NCBI RefSeq assembly: GCF_001010355.1
Contig: NZ_JPLA01000013.1
Location: 64,490 to 128,489 of the forward strand
Direction of reading: 5' to 3'
Source of the DNA: Dyella japonica DSM 16301
GTDB lineage: Bacteria; Pseudomonadota; Gammaproteobacteria; Xanthomonadales; Rhodanobacteraceae
Length of the DNA: 64,000 nucleotides
Below are positions 53,867 through 62,027 of this stretch, piece after piece. Under the pieces are notes generated by a model, which worked only from the letters and a program-made list of their open reading frames with translations, had not been told where the DNA came from and did no database searches. A program made the translations under genes and the position numbers. Numbering within the stretch: the stretch's first letter is position 1; the number at the start of each line of letters is the position of its first letter.

Positions 53867-54469
53867 ATGGATGAATTCGTCATGCCCAGGACGCTCAGCA
53901 AGGGGCGTACCTTCGTCTATATGCTGCCGTGGCGGGAACAAGACCTGCTGAAGGTCGGCTACTCGCGGCAGCCGCTGGTGCGCATGCGCAGCCTGCATCG
54001 GCGGTTTTTCGACGTGTTCGATCTGGATCGCGGACTGCTGCTTGAAACCGAGCGGCTTGCGCAGGCGCGCCAGGTCGAGCGCAGCATCCTGCTGCGGCAC
54101 GCCCAGCAGCGTTCGCCCGCGCCGCTGGTGATACCCGATGCCGCCGCCGGCTACAGTGAATGGCTGCGCGGCGTGTGTCCCGAGGTGACCGCCGAATTGC
54201 AGGCGGTGTCGGCGCGCGATGACTTGCCCCTGCACACGCTCAAAAGCTGGCTGCAGCAGTGGTTCCTGGACCAGGGCGACGTGCTCTACGAGTGGTCGCT
54301 GCGCATGCTGGAGGCGATCGAGTACGAGGCGTTCAATGTGCCGCGTGAACTGCAACGGGGTGATGCGGCCCGTTCGCTGGCTTATGTGATGGATGCCTGC
54401 GAGGCGGTCGACCTGCCGCTGGCCGACCTGTTTCCGGATAGCGTGCTGGCGTGGCGCGGGCGGTTTTAG
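53867..54469 (+). CDS. GIY-YIG/T5orf172-like protein
   Basis: About 200 residues from ATG 53867 (the frame is open 32 codons further upstream; ATG 53882 is also possible). RTFVYMLPWREQDLLKVGYS followed by PLVRMRSLHRRFF resembles the GIY-YIG/T5orf172 fold, with Tyr, Gly-Tyr and Arg in place. The rest is helical, without a recognised domain. Whether it is an active nuclease is not clear. It lies divergent from topoisomerase IB, 98 bases apart. Confidence 0.6.
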   Translation: MDEFVMPRTLSKGRTFVYMLPWREQDLLKVGYSRQPLVRMRSLHRRFFDVFDLDRGLLLETERLAQARQVERSILLRHAQQRSPAPLVIPDAAAGYSEWLRGVCPEVTAELQAVSARDDLPLHTLKSWLQQWFLDQGDVLYEWSLRMLEAIEYEAFNVPRELQRGDAARSLAYVMDACEAVDLPLADLFPDSVLAWRGRF

Positions 54470-54532
54470 GCAAGACGCCTCGCTCGCAAAAATCCCACAT
54501 CGCCGTGATGAATCCGGGCTTACGCTGCGCGC

Positions 54533-54760
54533 ATGAAGCCCAATCGACTACGCCTGGAACGCAGCCTCGACGAACTGGATATCGAAGTGTCCTCGTTGCT
54601 GCAGGCGCATCCCTCGGCGACCGAATTCTGGCCGCGCTTCGCCGAACTTGCCGACGAGCTGATGCAACGCAGCGATCCACTTGATCAAGACTGGTTGACC
54701 GCGCGCATCGGCGCCATGCTGAGCACGCACGGGGTGCAGGGGTGTTACCCGATGTTCTAG
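54533..54760 (+). CDS. Small orphan protein, family A copy 1
   Basis: A 75-residue protein with a helical, acidic character: a short N-terminal coil, then FWPRFAELADELMQRSDPLDQDWLTARIGAM (in part). It matches the 74-residue protein at 61265 in the pattern FW..F..LA.E......D..W...RI..M, so the two are paralogues. No known function or domain. It is a lone gene between the GIY-YIG-like gene and the convergent glucosidase gene, and both copies sit at the stress region. Confidence 0.72.
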   Translation: MKPNRLRLERSLDELDIEVSSLLQAHPSATEFWPRFAELADELMQRSDPLDQDWLTARIGAMLSTHGVQGCYPMF

Positions 54761-54763
54761 TGG

Positions 54764-56908
54764 TCATTGCTCCACCTGGATGCGCAGATCATTGTCGCCG
54801 CGTTCGCGGAAGGTCACCACGCGCCCGCCAATGCGTTCGAAGCCCAGGTCCAGTTGCGCACCGGCCACCTCCAGGCCGTTGACGACCAGTCGGTCGATGC
54901 CCTGGGGCAGCCGTGGGCGGCGCACGTGCACGATGCCGCGGCGGCCGTCGATCTCCACGCCCAGGCAGGCCTGCATCAGCATGAACATGGTGCCGGCGGC
55001 CCAGGCCTGCGGCATGCAGGCCACCGGATAGGCCACCGGAGGCTCGCCGGCGCGGCGCGGAAAACCGCAGAACAGTTCCGGCAGACGCATGCCGAAATGC
55101 GTGGCGGCCTCAAAAGTTTCTCCGACCAGGCGCACCACATCGGCGCGCTCGCCGTATTGCGCCATGCCGGCGGCGCCCATGGCGACGTCGTGCGGCCACA
55201 CGGAGCCGTCGTGATAGGACATGGGGTTGTAGCGTGCCTGCTCGTTGGCCAGCGTGCGGATGCCCCAGCCGCCGTCGAAGGCCGCCGAACAGAGCTGGCG
55301 GATCACCTGGCGCGCCCGTTTCTTGCGCGGCAGTCCGGTGTACAGCAGATGTCCCACATTGGAGGCGCGCACGCGGCATAGCGAATCGTCGCCGTCGCGG
55401 GCGATCGCGTAGTTGGCCATCTCCTCGTCCCAGAACAGCTCCTCCACCGCGTGCCGCATGGCGGCGGCGCGCGTGCGCCAGCGCATCGCGCAATCGCTGT
55501 CGCCGCGATGTTCGGCCAGCTTGGCCATGCTGCGCAGCGCGGCATAGACATAGCCCTGGACCTCGATCAGGGCGATCGGTCCCTGCGGAATGCGCCCGTC
55601 TGCGTGAAAGACGGAATCATTGCTGTCCTTCCAGCCTTGATTGACCAGGCCGCCCTCGGCGCCGCGCGCATAGGCGAGAAAACCGTGGGCGTGCGCATCG
55701 CAGGTGGTTTCAATCCAGCCCATGGCGGCCTTGAGTGAGGGCCACAACTGGTCGATGAAGGCGTAATCGGCGGTGCGCTGCGCATAGGCGCCGGCCAGCA
55801 TGACGAACAGCGGTGTGCTGTCCACGCCGCCGTAGTAGAGGCCGAACGGCACTTCGCCCAGCGAGGCCATTTCACCTGAGCGCGTCTCGTGCATGATCTT
55901 GCCCGGCGCCGAATCGCGAAACGCCGAGGTTTCCGTGGCCTGCCGACTGGATAGATACGCCAGCACGCCGCGAGCCAGGCTGGGATCGACCCACAGCGTC
56001 TGCAGCGCCGTGATCAGGCCATCGCGTCCGAACGGCGTGGAAAACCACGGAATGCCCGCGTAAGGGTAGGGGCCGGTAGGCAGGTCGGCCACCAGCAGCG
56101 CGATGTCGGCACGCGAGCGATCCAGCCAGTTGTTGAACAGGCGCGAGTTGCTCTTGAGACAGGCGCCACGATGACGACGGCGGCGCATGGTGGCACGCGC
56201 TGCAGCGGCTGCAGCGCGATAGCGCTCGCGTGTGGGCTGCAGATATTCGTCGCCCACCTCCAGGTAAAGCGAGGTGCTGCCCAGTCGGGGAATGGCCAGT
56301 TCGAAGTCTGCCCGCTGTGCGCCCAGGTGCTGCGGCTTGCCGGAAAACGAGATCACCGTGCTGCGCAGCACCTCATCGAGTCCGCGATAACCCAGCTTGA
56401 CGTGGTCGCCATGGAGCTCGGCGGGCAGCGCCTCGCCGCGCTGCTTGCGGGTCATGCCGCGCACTTCGAAGATGTCGCGAAAATCGGCATGAAAGCGCAG
56501 GCGCACCAGCACCGTCAGATCGCTGTCGTCGAAATTGTGCAGGTGGATCTGCTCGAACAGGCGGTTGTCCCACAGCAGCCTGGTGCGTTGCACATGGATC
56601 ACGCCCGCCGGCGCGGCCTTGCCGCCGGTCGGCGGCAGGGGCTCATTGGTGAGGTCGGCGGTGAACAACACGTTGTCGTGGCTGACCGCGCCGCTGAGCA
56701 GCGAAGGGCGCTCGCCGCCCAGCTCAAGGATCAAGTGCGAGAGCACGCGGGTATCGTTGCGGAACATGCCCTCGGCACCGCCCAGCATATCGCCGCGTGC
56801 GTCGCTCACGGCAAAGCTGTGCGCCGCCTTGAGCGCAAACATGGCACGCGTTTCGCCGATGCTGAGGCTGTCGGTTATCTCATTGGGAGTAAACGCGTCT
56901 TCATTCAT
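54764..56908 (-). CDS. Amylo-alpha-1,6-glucosidase-like glycogen-debranching protein
   Basis: A 714-residue protein with an N-terminal glycogen-debranching-type domain (about 1-230; MFRNDTRVLSHLILELG) and a C-terminal (alpha/alpha)6 glucosidase domain of the GH63/GH133 kind. Conserved stretches are PWFSTPFGRDGLITALQTL, GKIMHETRSGEMA, QGWKDSNDSVFHADG (acidic catalytic pair region) and YHDGSVWPHDVAMGA. It probably cleaves alpha-1,6 or related linkages in a storage or stress polysaccharide. The glycosyltransferase gene is just upstream (four bases), so both form one operon; such a pair is common in stress-tolerance regions. Confidence 0.88.
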   Translation of the reverse strand: MNEDAFTPNEITDSLSIGETRAMFALKAAHSFAVSDARGDMLGGAEGMFRNDTRVLSHLILELGGERPSLLSGAVSHDNVLFTADLTNEPLPPTGGKAAPAGVIHVQRTRLLWDNRLFEQIHLHNFDDSDLTVLVRLRFHADFRDIFEVRGMTRKQRGEALPAELHGDHVKLGYRGLDEVLRSTVISFSGKPQHLGAQRADFELAIPRLGSTSLYLEVGDEYLQPTRERYRAAAAAARATMRRRRHRGACLKSNSRLFNNWLDRSRADIALLVADLPTGPYPYAGIPWFSTPFGRDGLITALQTLWVDPSLARGVLAYLSSRQATETSAFRDSAPGKIMHETRSGEMASLGEVPFGLYYGGVDSTPLFVMLAGAYAQRTADYAFIDQLWPSLKAAMGWIETTCDAHAHGFLAYARGAEGGLVNQGWKDSNDSVFHADGRIPQGPIALIEVQGYVYAALRSMAKLAEHRGDSDCAMRWRTRAAAMRHAVEELFWDEEMANYAIARDGDDSLCRVRASNVGHLLYTGLPRKKRARQVIRQLCSAAFDGGWGIRTLANEQARYNPMSYHDGSVWPHDVAMGAAGMAQYGERADVVRLVGETFEAATHFGMRLPELFCGFPRRAGEPPVAYPVACMPQAWAAGTMFMLMQACLGVEIDGRRGIVHVRRPRLPQGIDRLVVNGLEVAGAQLDLGFERIGGRVVTFRERGDNDLRIQVEQ

Positions 56909-56912
56909 CCGC

Positions 56913-57977
56913 TCAGGTTCCTACCGCGCGAAGATCGGCCGACTCCATCAAGGCCTGGCGGTAAACCGTCTCATAGGCGGCCGCCATGACGTCGGCAGTG
57001 AAGCACCGTTCGAAGACGCTACGGATACTCTTGCGGTTGAGCCTGGGGATGCGTTTGACGGCTTGGACCGCTTCGTCCTCACTGTTTACTATGAAGCCGG
57101 TCAAGCCATCGTCGACGACGCTGGGCACCGATCCGCAGTTCCATGCGATCACGGGTGTGCCGCAGGCCATCGCCTCGATCATCACCAGCCCGAACGGCTC
57201 GGGCCAGTCGATGGGAAACAGCAGGGCGCGCGCGTTGCCCAGGAAGGCCTCTTTTTCGGCGTCGCTGATCTCACCCACGTACTGCACCAGCGGATCGTCG
57301 AGCATCGGCGCGATATGCTCGTGGAAATACGCCTGATCCACCGCATCTACCTTGGCCGCGATGCGCAGCGGAATGCCGGCACGCCGGGCGATGGCGATCG
57401 CACGATCCGGGCGCTTCTCCGGCGAGATGCGTCCGAGGAAGGCCAGATAGCCCTCGCCCGATTGAGGGTGGGCACGATAAAGCTCGGCCGGTATGCCGTG
57501 CGGCACGGTGGCGATCCACGATGCATGGGGCATCGGCGCGCGCTGCTGCCGGGAGATCGAGACCAGCGGATATTGTGGCCAGCGCGCATAGGCATCGCCC
57601 AGGTCGGACAGGTCCAGGCGGCCATGCAAGGTGGTGATGGTGCGCGAGGCCACCGCTTCGAACGCGGGCAAGTGCAGCAGGTCGATATGGAAGTGCAGCA
57701 CATCGAATCGATCGATCTGTCGCTGCACCTCGTGCAGCAAGGTCAGGTGCGCGGCCAGATCGGATTTCAGCGGCGAGGGGTCGAGCCGGATCGACTGCGC
57801 GCGCGTGGCACACAATCGCGCCCGGGTCTGGGCATCGGCGCTGGCGAACAGGGTGACGTCGTGGCCGCGCCTGACCAGGGCGTCGGTCAGGTAGGCGACG
57901 ATGCGCTCGGTACCACCATAGAGTTTGGGCGGAACCGATTCATAGAGCGGTGAGATCTGGGCGATACGCACGGTCAC
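56913..57977 (-). CDS. Family-4 glycosyltransferase
   Basis: A 354-residue GT-B glycosyltransferase. The N-terminal acceptor half shows PPKLYGGTERIVAYLTDAL and DVLHFHIDLLHL; the C-terminal donor domain has FLGRISPEKRPDRAIAIA, FPIDWPEPFGLVMIEAMACGTPVIAW, with the EX7E acid pattern. Donor and acceptor are unknown; linkage to the glucosidase suggests an alpha-glucan or a trehalose-like glycan. The gene opens the two-gene operon. Its ATG is at 57977. Confidence 0.9.
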   Translation of the reverse strand: MTVRIAQISPLYESVPPKLYGGTERIVAYLTDALVRRGHDVTLFASADAQTRARLCATRAQSIRLDPSPLKSDLAAHLTLLHEVQRQIDRFDVLHFHIDLLHLPAFEAVASRTITTLHGRLDLSDLGDAYARWPQYPLVSISRQQRAPMPHASWIATVPHGIPAELYRAHPQSGEGYLAFLGRISPEKRPDRAIAIARRAGIPLRIAAKVDAVDQAYFHEHIAPMLDDPLVQYVGEISDAEKEAFLGNARALLFPIDWPEPFGLVMIEAMACGTPVIAWNCGSVPSVVDDGLTGFIVNSEDEAVQAVKRIPRLNRKSIRSVFERCFTADVMAAAYETVYRQALMESADLRAVGT

Positions 57978-58280
57978 CTCGCTGGTGGCGGACGGCGCCG
58001 CGTGGCGTCATCGATGGGATAGCGCATCCATGCGGGAGGCCGGGCGATTGGCGTGCGGCGAGCGAGCCAGATGGCTGCATGCGTTCAATCGGCGAGGCTG
58101 GTATCGCGGCGCTTGCGGTTGATGTGGTGCTTGCGCGGGGCGGTGTGGGTCCGTGCCTTGGACTTTGCGTGGTTGATAGTGGAGCCTGCGTGGAGACGAT
58201 GTTTGACGCCATCGTTTCTGGAAAAAAGAACGGCCGCCGATCGCTCGGCGGCCGTCGGATTCGCGCCTGCTGCCGATGTA
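57978..58280. other. Intergenic region between glycosyltransferase and response regulator
   Basis: About 300 bases; includes the terminator of the response regulator gene (58222-58255) and must hold the glycosyltransferase promoter. No gene was recognised. Confidence 0.5.
58222..58255 (-). terminator. Rho-independent terminator of the OmpR-type regulator gene
   Basis: ACGGCCGCCGA pairs perfectly with TCGGCGGCCGT around TCGC; on the minus strand a TTTTTT run follows two bases after the stem. It lies 25 bases after the stop codon. Confidence 0.85.
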
Positions 58281-59036
58281 TCAGGCCATGGCGAGAGTCG
58301 TGCCGGATGCCTTGGGTGTGGCGCCCTTGGCGGCGGGCGAAAGATCGGCAAGGCGATAACCTGCTGTCGGCAACGTGTGCATCAAGGGATTGGCGAACGG
58401 CTTGTCGATCGCGCGGCGCAAGATATAGAGGTGCGAGCGCAAGGTATCCGAATCGGGCAGCGATTCGCCCCAGACCTCGCGTTCCAGGCGCGAGCGGCTG
58501 ACCACGCGCGGCGACTCGCGCATCAGGATGGCCAGCAGGCGCAAGCCGATCGGCGACAGCGTGAGTTCCTGCTCGGCACGCGTCACGCTCAGCGTGCCGG
58601 TGTCGAAGGTGAGATCGCCCACGGTGAGGACCTCACGCGATACCTGGTGACGCTCACGGCGGATGAGCGTGCGCAGGCGTGCTTCCAGCTCGCGCAGATC
58701 GAAGGGCTTGCACAGGTAATCGTCCGCACCGGTGTCGAGGCCGGCGACCTTGTCGTCCAGCGTATTGCGGCCGGTGAGCATCAGAATGGGCGCGGCCAGC
58801 TTGTGTTCGCCGCGCAGGCGACGGCAGACCTCCAGGCCATCCATGCCGGGCAGCATCCCGTCGAGTACGACGGCGTCGTAATCGTTGGACGAGGCCAGGT
58901 GCAGGCCGGTGATGCCATCGTAGGCATAATCCACTGTGTAACCCTGGCTTTCCAGGTATTCACCCGTGGCCTGCGCGTTCTGGCGGTTGTCTTCCACCAG
59001 GATGACGAAACCGGATCGACGTTTCTTGGCGTGCAT
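58281..59036 (-). CDS. OmpR-family response regulator (orphan)
   Basis: A 251-residue regulator. The receiver domain has the acidic VEDN, the phospho-acceptor VVLDGMLPGMDG and the Lys of LCKPFDLRELEARLR. The C-terminal winged helix (about 135-230) ends in SDTLRSHLYILRRAIDKP and a wing with YRLADL. No histidine kinase is next to it. It is monocistronic, with a good terminator. Targets unknown; neighbours suggest a stress role. Confidence 0.9.
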   Translation of the reverse strand: MHAKKRRSGFVILVEDNRQNAQATGEYLESQGYTVDYAYDGITGLHLASSNDYDAVVLDGMLPGMDGLEVCRRLRGEHKLAAPILMLTGRNTLDDKVAGLDTGADDYLCKPFDLRELEARLRTLIRRERHQVSREVLTVGDLTFDTGTLSVTRAEQELTLSPIGLRLLAILMRESPRVVSRSRLEREVWGESLPDSDTLRSHLYILRRAIDKPFANPLMHTLPTAGYRLADLSPAAKGATPKASGTTLAMA

Positions 59037-59161
59037 ATCATTGCCCCCACTGTGCTGTACGTGGTGAATGACCGGATCAGATCGTTCCGGTCGTGAGCCA
59101 CGTGTGAAAACCTCGTTGCCGGCGCTGGGCCGAGTCAGCTGGCGTCAAACTCGCCATAGGC

Positions 59162-59680
59162 TCAATGAACGCGAGCCTCCGCAGCGGTCGAGATGTCGTC
59201 CGCATTGTTGCGTTTGAAGACGTCTTTGGCCACGTCTTTTTGCTTGCCGCTTTCGGTATGCACGGAGATGAGGATATTGCCCTCGCGGATCTTCGCATCG
59301 TAGCGCTTGGCTTCGAATTCAGGCATGCCCAGTCCGACCAGACTGCCGACCACACCGCCGGTCGCGGTGCCGACGGCGGCGCCGCTGAGGGCCGCCATGA
59401 TCGGACCGGCCGCAATGAAAGGCCCGGCACCCGGTATCGCCAATGCGCCGACACCGGCCAGCCAACCGAGCGCGGCGCCCACGCCCATGCCGGCGATGCC
59501 GCCCGCGGTCGCGCCTTCGGGCGCCTTGGTGTTGTGTTCGTGGGCAAAATCCTTGGTGCCGCGTCGATCCGGAAGCAGGGCGGAAATATCGTTATTGGTA
59601 AAACCGGCCTGCTTGAGTTCCAGCAGGATCACTTCAGCCTGCTCCGAAGTGCGGGCCATGCAATAGACGGACGTTTGCAT
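59162..59680 (-). CDS. General-stress protein with YflT-like domain and glycine zipper
   Basis: A 172-residue protein. It begins like the YflT/heat-induced stress proteins (SVYCMARTSEQAEVILLELKQAGFTNNDISALLPD, quoted only as its sense), then a Gly/Ala-rich zipper (about 58-118; AGGIAGMGVGAALGWL, ALSGAAVGTATGGVVG) and an acidic/basic tail with VHTESGKQKDVAKDVFK. The zipper can insert in or bind membranes. Family members rise under stress; no enzymatic role is known. Next gene on the strand is a glycine-zipper protein, 45 bases apart. Confidence 0.75.
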   Translation of the reverse strand: MQTSVYCMARTSEQAEVILLELKQAGFTNNDISALLPDRRGTKDFAHEHNTKAPEGATAGGIAGMGVGAALGWLAGVGALAIPGAGPFIAAGPIMAALSGAAVGTATGGVVGSLVGLGMPEFEAKRYDAKIREGNILISVHTESGKQKDVAKDVFKRNNADDISTAAEARVH

Positions 59681-59725
59681 GCAGGGTTCTCCTGGTTCGA
59701 TGGATGGGCGGTGATGGAGCGCAGC

Positions 59726-60055
59726 TCAGTACTGCTCCTGATGGCAGCGGCGCTCGGTGGTGTAGGTGGCGTTCTTGTCCTGATGCGATTTCTGCACCTG
59801 GTTGCCCACCACGCCGCCAGCGACGGCGCCGCCGACCGTGGCGAGCGTCTTGCCCTTGCCGCCACCGACCTGATTGCCGAGCACGCCGCCGGCCACGGCG
59901 CCAATGGCGGTGCCTGCGACGCGATGGGTGTCGCTGGAATTGACCTGCTTCACCGGCACGTCTTCGCACACGGTGCGGGTCTGCGTCTGCGCAAACGTGG
60001 CGCCCGTGAAGGTCGCCAGGATGATGGCGAGGGAAGTGATGGCACGCGTCTTCAT
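59726..60055 (-). CDS. Glycine-zipper 2TM-domain secreted protein
   Basis: A 109-residue protein. A signal peptide (1-22, ends TGATFAQ) is followed by GTAIGAVAGGVLGNQVGGGKGK and AVAGGVVGNQVQKS, the Rickettsia 17-kDa-like glycine zipper. Only the second cysteine pair near the C-terminus and C31 are present, no lipobox. Such proteins sit in the envelope. It may be co-transcribed with the YflT-like gene. Confidence 0.82.
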   Translation of the reverse strand: MKTRAITSLAIILATFTGATFAQTQTRTVCEDVPVKQVNSSDTHRVAGTAIGAVAGGVLGNQVGGGKGKTLATVGGAVAGGVVGNQVQKSHQDKNATYTTERRCHQEQY

Positions 60056-60282
60056 GCGTCGGTCCTCCGTTGGCGTGACGACGAGAATTACGCGCCGACA
60101 AGTGACCAGCCGGTCAAATTTTGATGGTGCAAGTCAGCTGCGGTTGCACTGTTCGCAGCGATGCGTACAGGGTGATGAATCGTTCCGATACGGCACGCCG
60201 TGAACGCGGGCATTCACGCGGATCGTGCACGCAGTTCAATCGGCAATGGCGACGATGAATGCGTCCATGCAGGAGTCGCACG

Positions 60283-60504
60283 ATGATCGTCGAGAAGTTC
60301 GTCATGGTTGCCGCGCACGGTGAAGTGCCGGCGCCCACGCCTGATCCGGTCAAGCCGCCGGCCCCGCCCAGCCCGGTCGAACCGCCCGCGCCGCCGGAGC
60401 CGCCGATGCCCACGCCGGCGCGTCCGCCCTTGACCGATCCCGAGCCGCAGCCACCGGCCGTGGGCGATCCGGTGCCGCCTCCCGAGCAGCAGCCGCAGAT
60501 GTGA
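60283..60504 (+). CDS. Proline-rich small protein
   Basis: A 73-residue protein. After MIVEKFVMVAAHGEV it is almost all Pro with Ala, Glu, Val and Pro-Pro repeats (PPAPPSPVEPPAPPEPPMP style). AGGAG lies before ATG 60283. No known domain or signal; likely disordered. It is read towards the DUF2383 gene and ends before a strong palindrome. Function unknown. Confidence 0.6.
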   Translation: MIVEKFVMVAAHGEVPAPTPDPVKPPAPPSPVEPPAPPEPPMPTPARPPLTDPEPQPPAVGDPVPPPEQQPQM

Positions 60505-60510
60505 TCAAGC

Positions 60511-60538
60511 AGCGAGGGACGGCATGCCGTCCCTCGCT
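60511..60538. terminator. Perfect hairpin between convergent genes
   Basis: AGCGAGGGACGGC and GCCGTCCCTCGCT are perfect inverted repeats around AT. No T run follows on either strand, so it is a possible bidirectional terminator or mRNA-end stabiliser of the proline-rich and DUF2383 genes. Confidence 0.65.
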
Positions 60539-60571
60539 GGTCATCGCTACGAGCGTAGCGTTGCCGGTGGT

Positions 60572-61018
60572 TTATTGCACCGCGTGCTTGATCGCACTCA
60601 TCTGGTCATGGCCCTGGCGCACCGAGGTATAGGCCTGCTGGATGGATTCGCGCGCCGAAAGCGAGAGCTTGTCGTCCTTGAGCGCTTCATCGTACTTCGC
60701 CTTGATGTGATCTTCGCCGCGTTCCACTTCCGCGATCACCGCCTTGTCGCCATGGCTCATGGAGCTGCGCAGGCCGGTGAACATGCGATGGGCCGATGCG
60801 AGCACGGTGCCGTCATCGGCCGGCTCGCCACCTTCGCGACGCACGGCCTCGCGCAGGCGCGCAGCCACCTGGCGGCGCTCGGCGGCGCGGGTAAGGAAGA
60901 GATCGCGAAACTGGGCGTTCTCGGCATCCTTGGCGGCCTCGGCATAACCGTCGACGCTGTCGATGGTGGTTTCGATCAGGCCGTTAAGCACCTTGATTTC
61001 GTGGTCGTGCTGACTCAT
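60572..61018 (-). CDS. PA2169/DUF2383 four-helix-bundle stress protein
   Basis: A 148-residue helical protein of the ferritin-like DUF2383 kind (PA2169 family): HEIKVLNGLIETTIDSVDGY, AENAQFRDLFLTRAAERRQVAARLR and the C-terminal VRQGHDQMSAIKHAV. Iron ligands are not clearly paired. ATG at 61018 was chosen (open frame 19 codons further). Induced in stress or desiccation in related bacteria. Transcribed divergently from the 61265 gene. Confidence 0.88.
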   Translation of the reverse strand: MSQHDHEIKVLNGLIETTIDSVDGYAEAAKDAENAQFRDLFLTRAAERRQVAARLREAVRREGGEPADDGTVLASAHRMFTGLRSSMSHGDKAVIAEVERGEDHIKAKYDEALKDDKLSLSARESIQQAYTSVRQGHDQMSAIKHAVQ

Positions 61019-61264
61019 GGGGATAGCCTCGTCGTGGGGTGTGCGTTGACCATGGCGATCCGCTCGTGAGTGCACTGCCGCTCAAATGTGAAACATCCGA
61101 AGCGAGGCGAGGATCTGCACGTTGCGTTTGGCTGGCGTTGCAAGAGTGTTGAGCGCATCACATCCAGCTGACACGTTCGCGACGTGATGCATAACGTGCG
61201 GCCGCTACAACATTCAACGTGCAAGGCACAGGAGACTTTTGGCCAGATGAGCCGTTGAATCACC

Positions 61265-61489
61265 ATGACCAAGAATCGCGACAATCTCGATAGCGATCTG
61301 GATCGACTGCAGGGCTATGCGCAGGCACTGGCCCGGAAATATCCGGAGCCGCCGTTGTTCTGGCAGGAGTTCTCAGGCCTGGCGGAAGAGGTGCTGCGCA
61401 ATGCCGCGCGCGACGATCACGATTGGGTGCTGCAGCGCATTCGATGCATGGTGGCCGAGGTCGGCATGGGCGCGCCGCCAGCACCGTGA
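61265..61489 (+). CDS. Small orphan protein, family A copy 2
   Basis: A 74-residue protein, helical, with a Gln/Leu-rich coil (LDRLQGYAQALARKY) and the FWQEFSGLAEEVL..DDHDWVLQRIRCMV core shared with the protein at 54533 (FW..F..LA.E......D..W...RI..M). No known domain. Its stop is only a few bases from the convergent receiver-protein stop. Likely part of the stress regulon, by position only. Confidence 0.72.
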   Translation: MTKNRDNLDSDLDRLQGYAQALARKYPEPPLFWQEFSGLAEEVLRNAARDDHDWVLQRIRCMVAEVGMGAPPAP

Positions 61490-61493
61490 TCGA

Positions 61494-61868
61494 TCAGGCC
61501 GCCGCCTTGGCCGTCGCTTCGATGGCCGCCAGCAGGGAACGGCGGTCGTAGGGCTTGTTGAGGTAATGATTGCCCGATGCCAGCCAGGCGGGATCGGGTA
61601 TCGCCTCGCCCGAGGTCATCAGGATGCGCAGCCCGGGATGGGCAAGGCGCGCGAGACGCGCCAGCTCCGTGCCGTTCATGCCGCCCGGCAGATTGATATC
61701 GGTAAACAGCACGTCGGGCTGGCCTTGCTTGAGCCACTCGCTGGCCAGTTCGCCGCTGGCCATCGCATGCACGAGATGGCCTTCCGACTCCAACAGCACG
61801 CTGGCAATGGTGCGGATTCCGTCATCGTCTTCGACGAGCAGGATGGTCAGGACGTGATCGGGGTTCAT
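61494..61868 (-). CDS. Receiver-only response regulator
   Basis: A 124-residue single-domain receiver (CheY-like). Phosphorylation acids DDD near residue 13-15 and LFTDINLPGGMNG (phospho-Asp), conserved ILMTSGE and NKPYDRRSLLAAI (Lys). There is no output domain, so it may act by binding a partner. ATG at 61868 was preferred. It is divergent from rsbR. Confidence 0.88.
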   Translation of the reverse strand: MNPDHVLTILLVEDDDGIRTIASVLLESEGHLVHAMASGELASEWLKQGQPDVLFTDINLPGGMNGTELARLARLAHPGLRILMTSGEAIPDPAWLASGNHYLNKPYDRRSLLAAIEATAKAAA

Positions 61869-62027
61869 GGAGTCGCTTGCTGGACAAAAGGCCGTAACCG
61901 ATCTGTCTAAAGGCGGGAACGTCAACAGCGTGTCAAATTTCCATACACACGGAAGTTTTCCTCGACGCCTATTCCCAAGCTACGCATGATCCCTGATGAT
62001 GAATGAATTGAATGGGGAGACTGCCTT

